From positions 1 through 36,244 of the forward strand of contig VBHA01000162.1 of NCBI GenBank assembly GCA_005889495.1: DNA of 36,244 nt, read 5' to 3'. The notes under the pieces were generated by a model that did not search any database, was not told where the DNA came from, and worked only from the letters and a program-made list of their open reading frames with translations. This document shows positions 14,583-22,848 of the stretch, piece after piece. Source of the stretch: Chloroflexota bacterium. GTDB taxonomy: Bacteria; Chloroflexota; Dormibacteria; Dormibacterales; Dormibacteraceae. Position 1 is the first letter of the stretch, and the number at the start of each line of letters is the position of its first letter. A program made the position numbers and the translations under genes.

Positions 14583-15505
14583 TGGTGGCAAACGCGGTCG
14601 AAGTCGAGGGGCTCCGAAAAGCCTATGGGCCGGTCGAAGCTGTGCGCGGCATCAGCTTCGAGGTCGCGGAGGGCGAGGTGTTCGCGCTGCTCGGTCCAAA
14701 CGGCGCCGGCAAGACCACCACCGTCGAGATCCTGGAAGGGTTTCGGCACCGGGACGGCGGCAAGGTGTCGGTGCTCGGATTCGATCCCGCGTCGGGCGAC
14801 CGGCGGCTCAAGGTGCAGATGGGCGTCGTCCTCCAGACGACCGGTGTCGATCCCTACCTGACCGTCGCGGAGACCGTCGACATGTTTCGCGGCTACTACC
14901 CCAGGCCGCGCGCGCGTGACGAGGTGATCAAGCTCGTCGGCCTCGAGGACAAGAGCGGCGCGCGCGTCACCAGGCTGTCGGGCGGTCAGCGCCGCCGGCT
15001 GGACGTCGCCATCGCCCTCGCCGGCGATCCCCAGATCCTGTTTCTGGACGAGCCGACAACCGGCTTCGATCCCGGCGCCAAGCGGAACGCCTGGGAAGTG
15101 ATCAAGGGCCTGGCCGGCCTCGGCAAGACGATCTTCCTGACGTCGCACTCGATGGACGAGGTGCAGTTCCTGGCCGACCGCGTCGTGATCATCGCCGCGG
15201 GCAGGATCGTGGCCGAGGGCACGCCCGAATCGCTCATGGGAAGGCAGCAGTCGGACACCCTGATCCGATTCCGGCTGCCGGATTCCGCCGGGGCGCTGCC
15301 CGAAGCCCTACGCGGGGCCGCGCGGCTGGACGGTGGCAGCGTGGAGATCGAGACCAAGGACCCCACCCGGGCCCTGTTCGAGCTGACGTCGTGGGCGGTC
15401 CAGAAGAACGTCTCCCTCGACGGCCTCCAGGTGACGCGACCTTCCCTGGAGGACGTGTACCTCGAGATCACCAGGAAAGCCGAGGCGGTGGGAACGCCGG
15501 CATGA
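14582..15505 (+). CDS. ABC transporter ATP-binding protein (ABC-2/DrrA type)
   Basis: 307 residues. Walker A GPNGAGKTTT (K44), Q-loop QMGVVLQTTGVDPYLT, signature LSGGQRRRLDVA, Walker B ILFLDEPTTGFDP, and H-loop TSHSMDEV are all intact, so it should be an active ATPase. The C-terminal ~80 residues, ending LEDVYLEITRK, are the accessory domain typical of DrrA/NodI-like exporters of drugs or lipids. Start is GTG 14582, one base overlapping the PfkB stop; GTG 14585 is equally possible. It overlaps the permease gene by ATGA, and the two subunits should form a dimeric exporter in the cytoplasmic membrane. Substrate unknown. Confidence 0.95.
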   Translation: MVANAVEVEGLRKAYGPVEAVRGISFEVAEGEVFALLGPNGAGKTTTVEILEGFRHRDGGKVSVLGFDPASGDRRLKVQMGVVLQTTGVDPYLTVAETVDMFRGYYPRPRARDEVIKLVGLEDKSGARVTRLSGGQRRRLDVAIALAGDPQILFLDEPTTGFDPGAKRNAWEVIKGLAGLGKTIFLTSHSMDEVQFLADRVVIIAAGRIVAEGTPESLMGRQQSDTLIRFRLPDSAGALPEALRGAARLDGGSVEIETKDPTRALFELTSWAVQKNVSLDGLQVTRPSLEDVYLEITRKAEAVGTPA

Positions 15506-16275
15506 ACGACCTGAGACTGGCGGTTCGGCAGGCCTGGTACATCAACAAGGCCTTCATCCGGAACCCTGCCGCGCTGTTCTTCACGCTCGTCTTCCCGTTG
15601 ATGTTCCTGGTCATCTTCACAGTGATCTTCGGCAATGGCCATATCCAGGTTGGACCGGGCAAGACGGTGCTTGTGTCCACTTTTTACGTGCCGGCGATCG
15701 CGGCGTTCTCGGTCATCAACGCCTGTTACACAAACATCGCGATCTCGCTCAGCGGCTCGCGGGACACCGGCGCCCTCAAACGCATCCACGGATCGCCGCT
15801 GCCCGTGTGGGCCTACATGGCGGCACGCATCTTGCACGCGGTGGCGATGGCGATCGTCCTCGTGGTCATCTGCGCCGCGTTTGGCGCGGCGTTCTATGGG
15901 GCGACGCTACCCACGAACACGCTCCCCTCATTCCTGCTGACACTCGTCGTCGGGGCGGCGGTCTTCAGCGCACTGGGCGTCGCGATGACGGCCGTGATTC
16001 CGAACGCCGACGCCGCGCCCGCGGTCGTCAACGCGACGATCCTGCCGCTCCTGTTCATCTCCAACATCTTCATCCCGCTCGAAAACCCGTCAGGCTGGAT
16101 CGATGTCGTGGGCAAGGTCTTTCCAATTCGTCACTTCGCCGACGCGATGATCGGCTCATTCTTAGGGCTGAGTGGCTCCGGCCTGCATGTCAACGACTTC
16201 TTGGTGATGGGTGCATGGGGGATCGGAGCGCTGTTTTTCGGCGTCCGCTTCTTCCGTTGGGAGCCCAGGACCTGA
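15502..16275 (+). CDS. ABC-2 type transporter permease
   Basis: 257 residues with six predicted hydrophobic segments, the normal size and layout of an ABC-2 permease. The N-terminus (RNPAALFFTLVFPLMFLVIF) is the amphipathic coupling helix plus TM1, and FISNIFIPLENPSGW with FPIRHFADAM near the end is the conserved region between TM5 and TM6. It starts at ATG 15502 in an ATGA overlap with the ATPase gene and works with it as the membrane part of the exporter. The decayed HIT gene begins at its last base. Confidence 0.92.
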   Translation: MNDLRLAVRQAWYINKAFIRNPAALFFTLVFPLMFLVIFTVIFGNGHIQVGPGKTVLVSTFYVPAIAAFSVINACYTNIAISLSGSRDTGALKRIHGSPLPVWAYMAARILHAVAMAIVLVVICAAFGAAFYGATLPTNTLPSFLLTLVVGAAVFSALGVAMTAVIPNADAAPAVVNATILPLLFISNIFIPLENPSGWIDVVGKVFPIRHFADAMIGSFLGLSGSGLHVNDFLVMGAWGIGALFFGVRFFRWEPRT

Positions 16276-16571
16276 TGGCGACGATCTTCACCCAGATCAT
16301 CCAGGGCCGCTTGCCCGCACGCTTCGTCTGGAAGGACGACCGCTGCGTCGTCTTCCTCTAGATGACGGGCTTCAAGCCGGAGCGCATCGGGGTGATGCTT
16401 GCCGGCCTGGAGGTTCCGCACTGCCATTTCCACGTCGTGCCGATTCGCGGCCTGCACGACCTTGATTTCGGCAACCAGGACCCCGACCCGGATCCGCAGA
16501 TGATGGACGACGCGGCGGAGACGATTCGCGGCGAGCTGCGCAAGCTGGGGCACGCGCAGGTCAGCGACTAG
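16275..16571 (+). pseudogene. HIT-family protein, broken by internal deletion and stop codon
   Basis: The first 28 codons (MATIFTQIIQGRLPARFVWK, then DDRCVVFL) are a normal HIT-protein N-terminus, and after a TAG at 16359-16361 the same frame continues with MTGFKPERIGVMLAGLEVP, HCHFHVVPIRGLHDLDF and the family's usual C-terminus. The histidine triad HxHxH is thus present, but roughly 45 residues that normally lie between are missing. The junction CTC-TAG-ATG looks like the fusion of codons after FL with a codon before M, so a clean deletion of a multiple of three bases created the stop. Intact relatives hydrolyse nucleotide-phosphoramide bonds. A product restarting at ATG 16362 would be 69 residues and lack half the fold. 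The gene shares one base with the permease stop and 4 bp with the convergent DinB-like gene. Confidence 0.8.
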
Positions 16572-17092
16572 CGGTCGAGCAGCTTCTCCAGCTGCGCGAT
16601 GTGCATCTCCAGGTGGCTGATCAGCGGAAGGCGGGCGACCTCTTCGGCCGTCATCGTGATCCCGTCGCCGAGCTCCGCCGAGCGGCGCAGGTCTCTGGGA
16701 TCGGTGGAGCGGAGGGTCTTGACCGTGCGCGCGTGATCGGCAAGCGTCGTCCGCACGAGCTCGTCCGGCTCGAGCCTGGCCATCTGCTGTCCGGCCGTGT
16801 CGCGGAGATGCACCGCCTCGAGCAGGTCCATGTTCGGAAGCCCGCCCGTCGCGATTCGATGGACGAGCACGCCGTAGAACTTCGACAGGACGGCGAGGTG
16901 GGCGAGAAGCTCGTGCGCGTTCCAGTCGCCCTCATCGCCCGGCTCAGACCTGACGCGAGGCGCAAGCGCGGCGAGCCGGGCCGAAGCCAGCTCCAATCGG
17001 TCGGCCAGGAGATTTCGTTCCCGGTCGAGGTAGGTGTCCATGAACGCTTTGACGTCGTCGAGCGTGAACGCCGTGCTCTCGATCTTCAACAA
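16568..17092 (-). CDS. DinB/MDMPI-like four-helix protein
   Basis: Up to 174 residues. WNAHELLAHLAVLSKFYGVLVHRI is the second-helix signature of the DinB/mycothiol-dependent maleylpyruvate isomerase superfamily, and RLPLISHLEMHIAQLEKLL is the last helix with its conserved histidine. Histidines at the ends of helices usually bind a metal. Relatives act as thiol-dependent (mycothiol or bacillithiol) transferases, but many have no known activity. The start is uncertain: a TTG at 17092 gives the full length, whereas ATG 17041 begins at MDTYLDRERNLLADRLE and still contains the whole fold. It is divergent from the dienelactone hydrolase gene with a 26-bp gap. Confidence 0.7.
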   Translation of the reverse strand: MLKIESTAFTLDDVKAFMDTYLDRERNLLADRLELASARLAALAPRVRSEPGDEGDWNAHELLAHLAVLSKFYGVLVHRIATGGLPNMDLLEAVHLRDTAGQQMARLEPDELVRTTLADHARTVKTLRSTDPRDLRRSAELGDGITMTAEEVARLPLISHLEMHIAQLEKLLDR

Positions 17093-17106
17093 CTTTCAGA
17101 CTAAGC

Positions 17107-17112
17107 GAGAAT
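17107..17112 (+). promoter_or_regulatory. Possible -10 box of a leaderless dienelactone-hydrolase transcript
   Basis: GAGAAT matches TATAAT at four positions and ends 6 bp before the ATG at 17119, the spacing expected when the start codon is also the first transcribed base. No clear -35 is visible. Confidence 0.25.
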
Positions 17113-17118
17113 CGAACC

Positions 17119-17880
17119 ATGTGCTACGGAGATGATTCGCGTCCTCCTCTGCCGCCCGTGGGCGGCGCGGCTGCCGACCAGGGAGATCTGACCCTCGATT
17201 CCTCCGACGGGACCAGGTTCATGGCGTACTACGCGCGGGCCTCGAAGCCGACCGGCGCGGGCATGATCGTGCTGCCCGACGTGCGCGGGCTGCATCAGTT
17301 CTTCAAGGAGCTGGCGCAGCGATTTGCCGAGGCCGGCATCGACGCGGTGGCGATCGACTACTTCGCGCGCACAGCTGAGTCGGACGACCGCAGCGACGCG
17401 TTCGACTACATGCCGCAGGTGCAGAAGACGACGCCCGAGAACATCGCTGCGGACGTCGGGGCCGCGATGGCGTATCTGAGGTCCGCGGATGGTGGAGCGG
17501 TCCAGTCGCTATTCACCGTCGGGTTTTGCTTTGGTGGCTCCAACTCCTGGAACCAGTCCGCGTTCCACCAGGACCTCAGCGGGTGCATCGGGTTCTATGG
17601 GCGGCCGGTGCGCAGCGAGCCATACATCGCGAAGCTGAAAGCACCCCTCCTGATCCTCATCGCGGGGGCTGACCAGGCCACGACTCCAGAACAAAACAAA
17701 GAGTTTCTTGAGAAGCTCGAAGCGGCGCAGGTGCCGCACGAAGCGCATGTCTATGAGCGGGCGCCGCACAGCTTCTTCGACCGGTCCTACGCGCAGTGGA
17801 AAGATGCCTGCGATGACGCCTGGCGGCGGATGCTCGACTTCGTGCAGAAGCACGGCAGCCCGGTGGAGGCCCACCGCTAA
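17119..17880 (+). CDS. Dienelactone hydrolase family protein
   Basis: 253 residues, alpha/beta hydrolase fold. The nucleophile elbow is GFCFGG with C137, the acid is D185 in GADQATTPE, and the histidine is H217 in APHSFFDR; this Cys-Asp-His triad is the one of dienelactone hydrolases. The oxyanion segment VLPDVRGLHQFF is also present. The opening, MCYGDDSRPPLPP, resembles the start of many actinobacterial members. Such enzymes open lactones or other esters; the true substrate here is unknown and no aromatic-ring pathway genes are nearby. No signal peptide. The gene ends 19 bp before the second paired-palindrome repeat. Confidence 0.88.
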   Translation: MCYGDDSRPPLPPVGGAAADQGDLTLDSSDGTRFMAYYARASKPTGAGMIVLPDVRGLHQFFKELAQRFAEAGIDAVAIDYFARTAESDDRSDAFDYMPQVQKTTPENIAADVGAAMAYLRSADGGAVQSLFTVGFCFGGSNSWNQSAFHQDLSGCIGFYGRPVRSEPYIAKLKAPLLILIAGADQATTPEQNKEFLEKLEAAQVPHEAHVYERAPHSFFDRSYAQWKDACDDAWRRMLDFVQKHGSPVEAHR

Positions 17881-17899
17881 CCCGCGCGCGCAAATCCTC

Positions 17900-17961
17900 G
17901 ATAGTCGCGACTAACAAGGCATTTCACCACCCAAAACCCCGGATAGTCGCGACTATCCGAG
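17900..17961. repeat. Paired-palindrome repeat, copy 2 (REPIN-like)
   Basis: Dyads begin at 17900 (GATAGTCGCGACTAAC) and 17942 (GATAGTCGCGACTATC, a perfect 16-bp palindrome), again 42 bp apart with a 26-bp spacer. The spacer agrees with that of copy 1 at about 17 of 26 positions. It lies between the dienelactone hydrolase stop and the PucR-type regulator, ending about 95 bp before the regulator's start. No further complete copy was found in the window. Confidence 0.85.
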
Positions 17962-18042
17962 TAATTCAGCCTCAGCGGGCCGCTCAACCCGGAGTCGAGG
18001 AAAGGCGGGTCGACGCGAAGTCGAAGGCGGCGATGGGCCACG

Positions 18043-18048
18043 TATAGT
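18043..18048 (+). promoter_or_regulatory. Probable -10 box of a leaderless regulator transcript
   Basis: TATAGT (five of six positions of TATAAT) ends 7 bp before the ATG at 18056, and no ribosome binding site precedes that ATG. This fits a leaderless mRNA. The -35 region is weak (TCGAAG near 18021). Confidence 0.4.
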
Positions 18049-18055
18049 CGGCCGC

Positions 18056-19210
18056 ATGGAGAAATTGGCCCCCAGGTCCAAGTCGGCCCGAGCCGCGCCA
18101 CGGCTCCCGCAAGGCCTGATCGACGAGCTCGAGCGCCGGCACGCCGGCATGGCCAGGCACATGGCGCGGGCGGTCGTGACCCTCGTCCGTTGGGACACAT
18201 CGACAGGGATCCCACCCCAGCGCGACGCCATCGTGCGCGCCTGCGAGGCAGGCCTCGACCTGTTCCTGGCCACCGCGCGAGAGGCCCGACCCGCGACCCA
18301 GGAAGAGCTCCGGCGCGTGGCGCAGCTGGGCATCCTCCAGGCCCGCAGCAGCCAGTCCGTGGAGCCGATCCTCGCCGCCTACCGCATGGCCGCACGCGTC
18401 GCGTGGGACGAGATCCTCCGCGCCTGGCGCGGCCACGCTGAGGCCACCCCAGAGGCGATCATGCTGGTCGCCAACTACGTGTTCGCGGCGCTCGACCAGG
18501 TCGCCGCCGAGGTGACCAAGACGTACCTGCACGCGCGCGAGCAGCACCTGCAGCGAGGCACCCGCGCGCACGCTCGCCTGTTCCACTCCTTGATCAGCGA
18601 CAACTTCGACTCCGAGCTGGAGCTCCAGCGCCAGGCCCTCGCCATCAACACGTCCCTCAGCCAGAGCGGTTATGTCGCGGTCGTCTGCAAGCTCGTCCTG
18701 GGCAACCGCGACGGTGAGCGTGGCGGCCAGGCGCTGGCGGAGGTGGCGGAATCGCTGGAGACCCGCCGCGGCACCCTGCTCCTCGCGACCGACCCCAGCA
18801 CGCTCGCGGTGCTCTGGCCGGCCGAATCGCTCTCCGACGTCGACTCGGTCCGCCACTTCGTGGCCGAGCTCCAGGTCCAGGTCGAGCAGCGCGCGGGCCA
18901 GCTTGGCGCCCATGTTCGCGCCGGGCTGGGCGGCTACCACCCAGGGCCCTTGCTCGCGGAGCGGTTCGTGACCCACAGCCTGGGCCGGCTCATGGACCCA
19001 AAGGTCCGCAACCGAGAGCAGCTGCTGGAGACGCTGGAGGCGTACCTGGCGAAAGGCTCGGTCAAGGAGGCGGCCGCGGCCCTCGGGCTGCACCGCCACA
19101 CCGTCCTCTACAGGCTGGAGAAGCTGAAGGAGCTGCTCGGCGGCGACCTGGACGTGCCCGCCACCCGGCTCCGGCTGCAGCTCGCGCTCGATCTCCGCAA
19201 GCTCCTCTGA
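18056..19210 (+). CDS. PucR/CdaR-family transcriptional regulator, candidate fatty-acid synthesis regulator
   Basis: 384 residues. The C-terminal HTH_30 domain is clear at ~327-365: LEAYLAKGSVKEAAAALGLH followed by RHTVLYRLEKLKELLG. The N-terminal ~170 residues (GLIDELERRHAGMARHMARA; RSSQSVEPILAAYRMAARVAWDEI) resemble the RsbT co-antagonist-like sensor region often seen in this family, and the middle has a GGDEF-derived regulator segment. The gene directly precedes the fabF cluster on the same strand with 91 bp between. In Streptomyces the activator FasR, encoded just ahead of fabD-fabH-acpP-fabF, is as I recall a protein with this type of C-terminal HTH. I infer a similar role from position; the ligand is unknown. 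Confidence 0.85.
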   Translation: MEKLAPRSKSARAAPRLPQGLIDELERRHAGMARHMARAVVTLVRWDTSTGIPPQRDAIVRACEAGLDLFLATAREARPATQEELRRVAQLGILQARSSQSVEPILAAYRMAARVAWDEILRAWRGHAEATPEAIMLVANYVFAALDQVAAEVTKTYLHAREQHLQRGTRAHARLFHSLISDNFDSELELQRQALAINTSLSQSGYVAVVCKLVLGNRDGERGGQALAEVAESLETRRGTLLLATDPSTLAVLWPAESLSDVDSVRHFVAELQVQVEQRAGQLGAHVRAGLGGYHPGPLLAERFVTHSLGRLMDPKVRNREQLLETLEAYLAKGSVKEAAAALGLHRHTVLYRLEKLKELLGGDLDVPATRLRLQLALDLRKLL

Positions 19211-19289
19211 GATCGACTTTGGACGCTGAGTCCTAAGAATCACCCCGGTTTTGCCACTCGGCGCGGGTGCCGATTCTACCTCGCGTCCG

Positions 19290-19295
19290 TATGCT
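19290..19295 (+). promoter_or_regulatory. Possible -10 box ahead of fabF
   Basis: TATGCT lies 6 bp before the ATG at 19302, the leaderless spacing, and no convincing Shine-Dalgarno precedes that ATG. A TTGCCA at 19251-19256 is too far away to pair with it but could serve a second promoter. The 91-bp gap behind the regulator gene is the only sizeable non-coding stretch in the fab cluster, so the main promoter should be here. Confidence 0.3.
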
Positions 19296-19301
19296 GGTCT
19301 T

Positions 19302-20567
19302 ATGACTTCCAACCACAACGGACGGCGTGTGGCTGTCACCGGGATGGGCTTCGTGACTCCCATCGGCAGCGACATGGAGACGGTCTGGTCGAACATGATC
19401 GAAGGCGTCTCCGGAGTCGGCCGGATCACCCGCTTCGACACCACCAACTTCGACACCAAGATCGCGGCCGAGGTCAAGGGCTTCAACCCCGAGGACTACA
19501 TGGACCGCAAGACCGCCCGCCACATCGGGCGCTACTGCCAGTTCGCCCTCGCCGCCTCCAAGCAAGCCCTCGCTCAGGCCAACCTCGACCCGGGGCAGAT
19601 GGATCCCGACGCCGTCGGTGTGATCGTGAGCTCCGGCATCGGGGGCATGGAAGAGATCGAAAAGAGCCATACCGCGCTGATGGAGCGGGGGCCGAAGCGA
19701 ATCAGCCCCTTCACGGTGCCGATGATGATCGCCGACATGGCGGCCGGCATCGTCGCCATCCACACGCAGGCCGGCGGTCCCAACTACGCCATCGTCAGCG
19801 CATGCGCGTCCAGCGCCCACGGCATCGGCGAGGCGTCCGAGATCATCAAGCGCGGCGACGCCGTGGCCATGCTGGCCGGCGGCTCCGAGGCCACGATCAC
19901 CCCCCTCACGATGGGCGCCTTCTGCCAGATCAAGGCGACCAGCGAGCGCAACGACGAGCCTGAGAAGGCATGCCGGCCATTCGACCTCGGCCGTGACGGA
20001 TTCGTCATGGGCGAGGGCTCGGTGATGTTCTTGCTCGAGGACATGGACCACGCCAGGGCGCGCGGCGCGCGGGTCTGGGCCGAGATCGCCGGCTACGGCG
20101 CGACGGCCGACATGTACCACTTCACCGCCCCGCAGCCCGAGGGCAAAGGCGCCATGCGCGCGATGCGCCACGCGCTGGAGAACAGCGGCGTCGACCCCAA
20201 GACGGTCGGCTACGTCAACGCCCACGGCACTTCGACCAAGCTGGGCGACGTCGCCGAGACCAGAGCGATCAAGGCGGTGTTCGGTGACCACGCACACGAG
20301 CTGGCGGTCAGCTCGACCAAGTCGGTGCACGGCCACCTGCTGGGGGCGGCCGGCGCGATCGAAGCCGCGGCCTGTGTGCTCGCGCTCGACCGCGGACTCC
20401 TGCCTCCGACCATCAACCTCGACGACCCCGACCCGGACTGTGATCTCGACTACGTGCCCAACAAGGCGCGCAAAGCGAACATCGACGTCGCCATCTCGAA
20501 CTCGTTTGGGTTCGGCGGCCACAACGCGACCCTCGTCATCAAGAAAGCCCCGGCGAACGGGCAATAA
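19302..20567 (+). CDS. fabF: 3-oxoacyl-[acyl-carrier-protein] synthase II
   Basis: 421 residues, the normal FabF length. The Cys-His-His triad falls at C168 (VSACASSAHG), H308 (NAHGTSTKLGD) and H343 (KSVHGHLLGAAG), close to the E. coli numbering, and the C-terminal NSFGFGGHNATLV loop is present. The enzyme condenses malonyl-ACP with acyl-ACP in the elongation cycle of type II fatty-acid synthesis in the cytoplasm. ATG 19302 is chosen because it begins MTSNHNGRRVAVTGMG, the standard N-terminus; an upstream in-frame start at 19251 would lie in the promoter region. It is the first gene of the fab-acc cluster, which differs in order from the actinobacterial fabD-fabH-acpP-fabF. Confidence 0.95.
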   Translation: MTSNHNGRRVAVTGMGFVTPIGSDMETVWSNMIEGVSGVGRITRFDTTNFDTKIAAEVKGFNPEDYMDRKTARHIGRYCQFALAASKQALAQANLDPGQMDPDAVGVIVSSGIGGMEEIEKSHTALMERGPKRISPFTVPMMIADMAAGIVAIHTQAGGPNYAIVSACASSAHGIGEASEIIKRGDAVAMLAGGSEATITPLTMGAFCQIKATSERNDEPEKACRPFDLGRDGFVMGEGSVMFLLEDMDHARARGARVWAEIAGYGATADMYHFTAPQPEGKGAMRAMRHALENSGVDPKTVGYVNAHGTSTKLGDVAETRAIKAVFGDHAHELAVSSTKSVHGHLLGAAGAIEAAACVLALDRGLLPPTINLDDPDPDCDLDYVPNKARKANIDVAISNSFGFGGHNATLVIKKAPANGQ

Positions 20568-20588
20568 CCAGAAGGAAGGAATTTGCCC

Positions 20589-20846
20589 ATGGCAACCCAG
20601 CTCGACTTCAAGGAACTCCAGGACCTCGCGGGTGAGATCCTCGGCGTCGACCCCGACCAGGTACAGATGGACAAGAGCTTCCAGCGCGACCTGGCCGCGG
20701 ACTCGCTCGACCTCGTCGAGCTCATCGCGGCGATCGAAGACAAGTACGACGTGGAGCTGCCTGACGAGGAGCTCGAGAAGATGAAGTTGATCTCCGACCT
20801 GTGGAAGTTTCTGGAGCAGAAGACCGCGGAGCGGCTGGAGGCATAG
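20589..20846 (+). CDS. acpP: Acyl carrier protein
   Basis: 85 residues from ATG 20589, with AAGGAAGGA upstream. The phosphopantetheine attachment site is S39 in AADSLDLVELIAAIED, followed by an acidic helix II and YDVELPDEEL, all typical of AcpP. It carries the growing acyl chain between the enzymes encoded on either side. A TTG two codons earlier (20583) is possible but the ATG is better placed. It sits 21 bp after fabF and 5 bp before fabH. Confidence 0.96.
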   Translation: MATQLDFKELQDLAGEILGVDPDQVQMDKSFQRDLAADSLDLVELIAAIEDKYDVELPDEELEKMKLISDLWKFLEQKTAERLEA

Positions 20847-20851
20847 GGCCG

Positions 20852-21889
20852 ATGGCGATCACCACGAACTACCGCACACGGTCGGACGCGGTGCCGCTCC
20901 GCTCCTTCAAGGCCAAGGGCCGGCAGAGCGCCATCGCCGGCGTGGGCGTCCACGCCCCGGAGAAGGTCCTCTCGAACTTCGACCTCGAGAAGCTGATGGA
21001 CACGTCGGACAAGTGGATCGTCGAGCGCACGGGCATCCGCCGGCGCCACATCGCCGAGCCGGGGACGACGACCTTCGAGGTGGCCACCCGGGCCGCTCGC
21101 GCCGCCCTCGACGCGGCCGGCATCACAGCCCAGGACCTGGACATGATCCTGGTCGGCACGTCTTCGCCCGACGGTCCGTTTCCGTCCGTCGCCTGCCGGG
21201 TGCAGAACGAGCTCGACGCGCCGGGCGCGGTGGCCTGGGACACGCTGGCCGCTTGCACGAGCTTTGTCTATGCGCTCTCCATCGCGGACTCGTTCATCGC
21301 CACCGAGCGCGCGGACACGGTGCTGGTGATCGGGGCCGAGGTCCTTTCCCGGATGATCGATTACTCGAACCGCGGCACCGCCGTCATCTTCGGCGACGGC
21401 GCGGGCGCCGCAGTGGTGCGGCCCGCGCCCAAGGGCGCCGGCTTTCTGAGCTGGTGTCTCGGCTCGGACGGCCGCGGGTACGCGCAGGTGACCTGCGGCA
21501 ACATCGAGAAGGGCGCATACGCAGCCAAGGACCAGACGCCGTTCATCGAGATGGTCGGCCCCGACGTCTTCAAGTTCGCGGTCGACATCTTCATCCGCCA
21601 GGCGACCGAGGTCTGCAGCGCCGCGGGCGTTGCCCTGGACGACATCGACCTCTGGGTGCCGCACCAGGCGAACTTCCGAATCATCGACGCCGCCGCGCGC
21701 CGCATCGGGCTCCCGATGGACCGCGTCGCCGTCAACATCGACGAGTACGGCAACACGTCGAGCGCTTCGATCCCTCTTGCGCTCGAAGAGGCGATCCGCA
21801 AGGGCCGCGTCAAGAGCGGGGACCACGTCCTTCTCGCCGGCTTTGGATCAGGGCTTACCTGGGGCGCGACGCTCCTCAAGTGGGCGTAG
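20852..21889 (+). CDS. fabH: 3-oxoacyl-[acyl-carrier-protein] synthase III
   Basis: 345 residues. Catalytic C135 (TLAACTSFVYAL), H271 (WVPHQANFRI) and N301 (YGNTSSASIP) form the FabH triad, and the DKWIVERTGIRRRHIA segment near residue 50 is the family's conserved RTGI loop. It starts the chain by condensing acetyl- or branched-acyl-CoA with malonyl-ACP. The N-terminus has ~25 extra residues (through RSFKAKGRQ) before the usual first strand, a little longer than the E. coli protein. Overlap-free but tightly spaced with acpP and fabD. Confidence 0.95.
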   Translation: MAITTNYRTRSDAVPLRSFKAKGRQSAIAGVGVHAPEKVLSNFDLEKLMDTSDKWIVERTGIRRRHIAEPGTTTFEVATRAARAALDAAGITAQDLDMILVGTSSPDGPFPSVACRVQNELDAPGAVAWDTLAACTSFVYALSIADSFIATERADTVLVIGAEVLSRMIDYSNRGTAVIFGDGAGAAVVRPAPKGAGFLSWCLGSDGRGYAQVTCGNIEKGAYAAKDQTPFIEMVGPDVFKFAVDIFIRQATEVCSAAGVALDDIDLWVPHQANFRIIDAAARRIGLPMDRVAVNIDEYGNTSSASIPLALEEAIRKGRVKSGDHVLLAGFGSGLTWGATLLKWA

Positions 21890-21899
21890 CGCGCATGAC

Positions 21900-22847
21900 G
21901 TGGGCATAGATCTAGCCGGCCCGATCGCGCTTCTCTTCCCCGGGCAGGGGGTCCAGAAGCCTGGCATGGGCAAGAGTCTCTACGACCGCTACCCGGCCGC
22001 GCGCCGGGTCTTCGAGCGCGCCGAAGAGGTGCTCGAGATGCCCGTCCGCAAGCTCTGCTTCGAGGGTCCGGTCGAGGAGCTCAACCGCACCGACGTCATC
22101 CAGCCGTGCGTGATGACGGTGTGCTGGGCCGCGTACGAGGTCTGGCGCGAGAGCTACGGATTGGAGAACGTCAGCGTCACCGCCGGGCACAGCCTCGGTG
22201 AGATCGCTTCCCTGGCGGCCGCGGGTGCGATCCCGTGGGAGACGGCGCTGCTGCTCGTCAAGGAGCGCGGCCGGGTCATGGCCGACGCGGCCGGCGTGCA
22301 CGTGGGCATGATCGCGATCGTGGGTCTCGACGAGGCCCAGGTGGAGCACATCCGCGGCGTGGCCTCCAGGAAGGGAAAGCTTTGGACCGCCAATCGCAAC
22401 GCCGACGTGCAGTTCGTGCTCTCGGGTGAGATGCCCGCGGTGCAGGAAGCTGAGCGACTCGCCACCGCGGCCGGGGCGCGGCGTGCGCTCATCCTGACGA
22501 TCCCGCTGGCGGCGCACACGCCGCTGATGGAGGCGGCCGCGACCGCCTTTCGCAAGGCTGTCGACCGGCTGCAGCTGAGCGCGCCTTCGATCCCCGTCCT
22601 TGCCAACGCTTCCGGCGAGGCGCTGCGCACGGTGGCCGCGCTGCGGGAAGAGCTGCGGCTGCAGATGCTCCGCCAGGTGGACTGGGCGCGGACCATGGTC
22701 TCGATGCGGGCCATGAAGGTGCGCACCGTGGTCGAGCTTGGTCCTGGCCGGGTCCTCGCCAGTCTCGCGGCCAAGCACATCCCCGGCGTCGACACCTGGA
22801 ACGCGGAGGAGCTCTTCGTGGACTTCGCGGGACCGACCACCGCCTAG
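21900..22847 (+). CDS. fabD: Malonyl-CoA:ACP transacylase
   Basis: 315 residues from GTG 21900, 10 bp after fabH. FPGQGVQKPGMGKSL is the N-terminal oxyanion motif, S98 in TAGHSLGEIASL is the nucleophile, and H206 (PLAAHTPLM) completes the dyad, with positions near those of E. coli FabD (S92, H201). A Gln/Asn-containing VIQPC motif is present where family members have TQPA. It moves malonyl groups from CoA to ACP. The usual malonate-binding arginine would be in the RGRVM segment (ERGRVMADAAG), which is intact. Confidence 0.95.
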   Translation: MGIDLAGPIALLFPGQGVQKPGMGKSLYDRYPAARRVFERAEEVLEMPVRKLCFEGPVEELNRTDVIQPCVMTVCWAAYEVWRESYGLENVSVTAGHSLGEIASLAAAGAIPWETALLLVKERGRVMADAAGVHVGMIAIVGLDEAQVEHIRGVASRKGKLWTANRNADVQFVLSGEMPAVQEAERLATAAGARRALILTIPLAAHTPLMEAAATAFRKAVDRLQLSAPSIPVLANASGEALRTVAALREELRLQMLRQVDWARTMVSMRAMKVRTVVELGPGRVLASLAAKHIPGVDTWNAEELFVDFAGPTTA

Positions 22848-22848
22848 C

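Noticed and set aside
17984-19486. 500-codon minus-strand frame opposite the PucR-type regulator.
   Set aside because: No recognisable motifs; the plus strand has an intact regulator with a clear HTH.
19233-21826. Long minus-strand frames opposite fabF, acpP and fabH.
   Set aside because: Antisense shadows of genes with complete catalytic triads.
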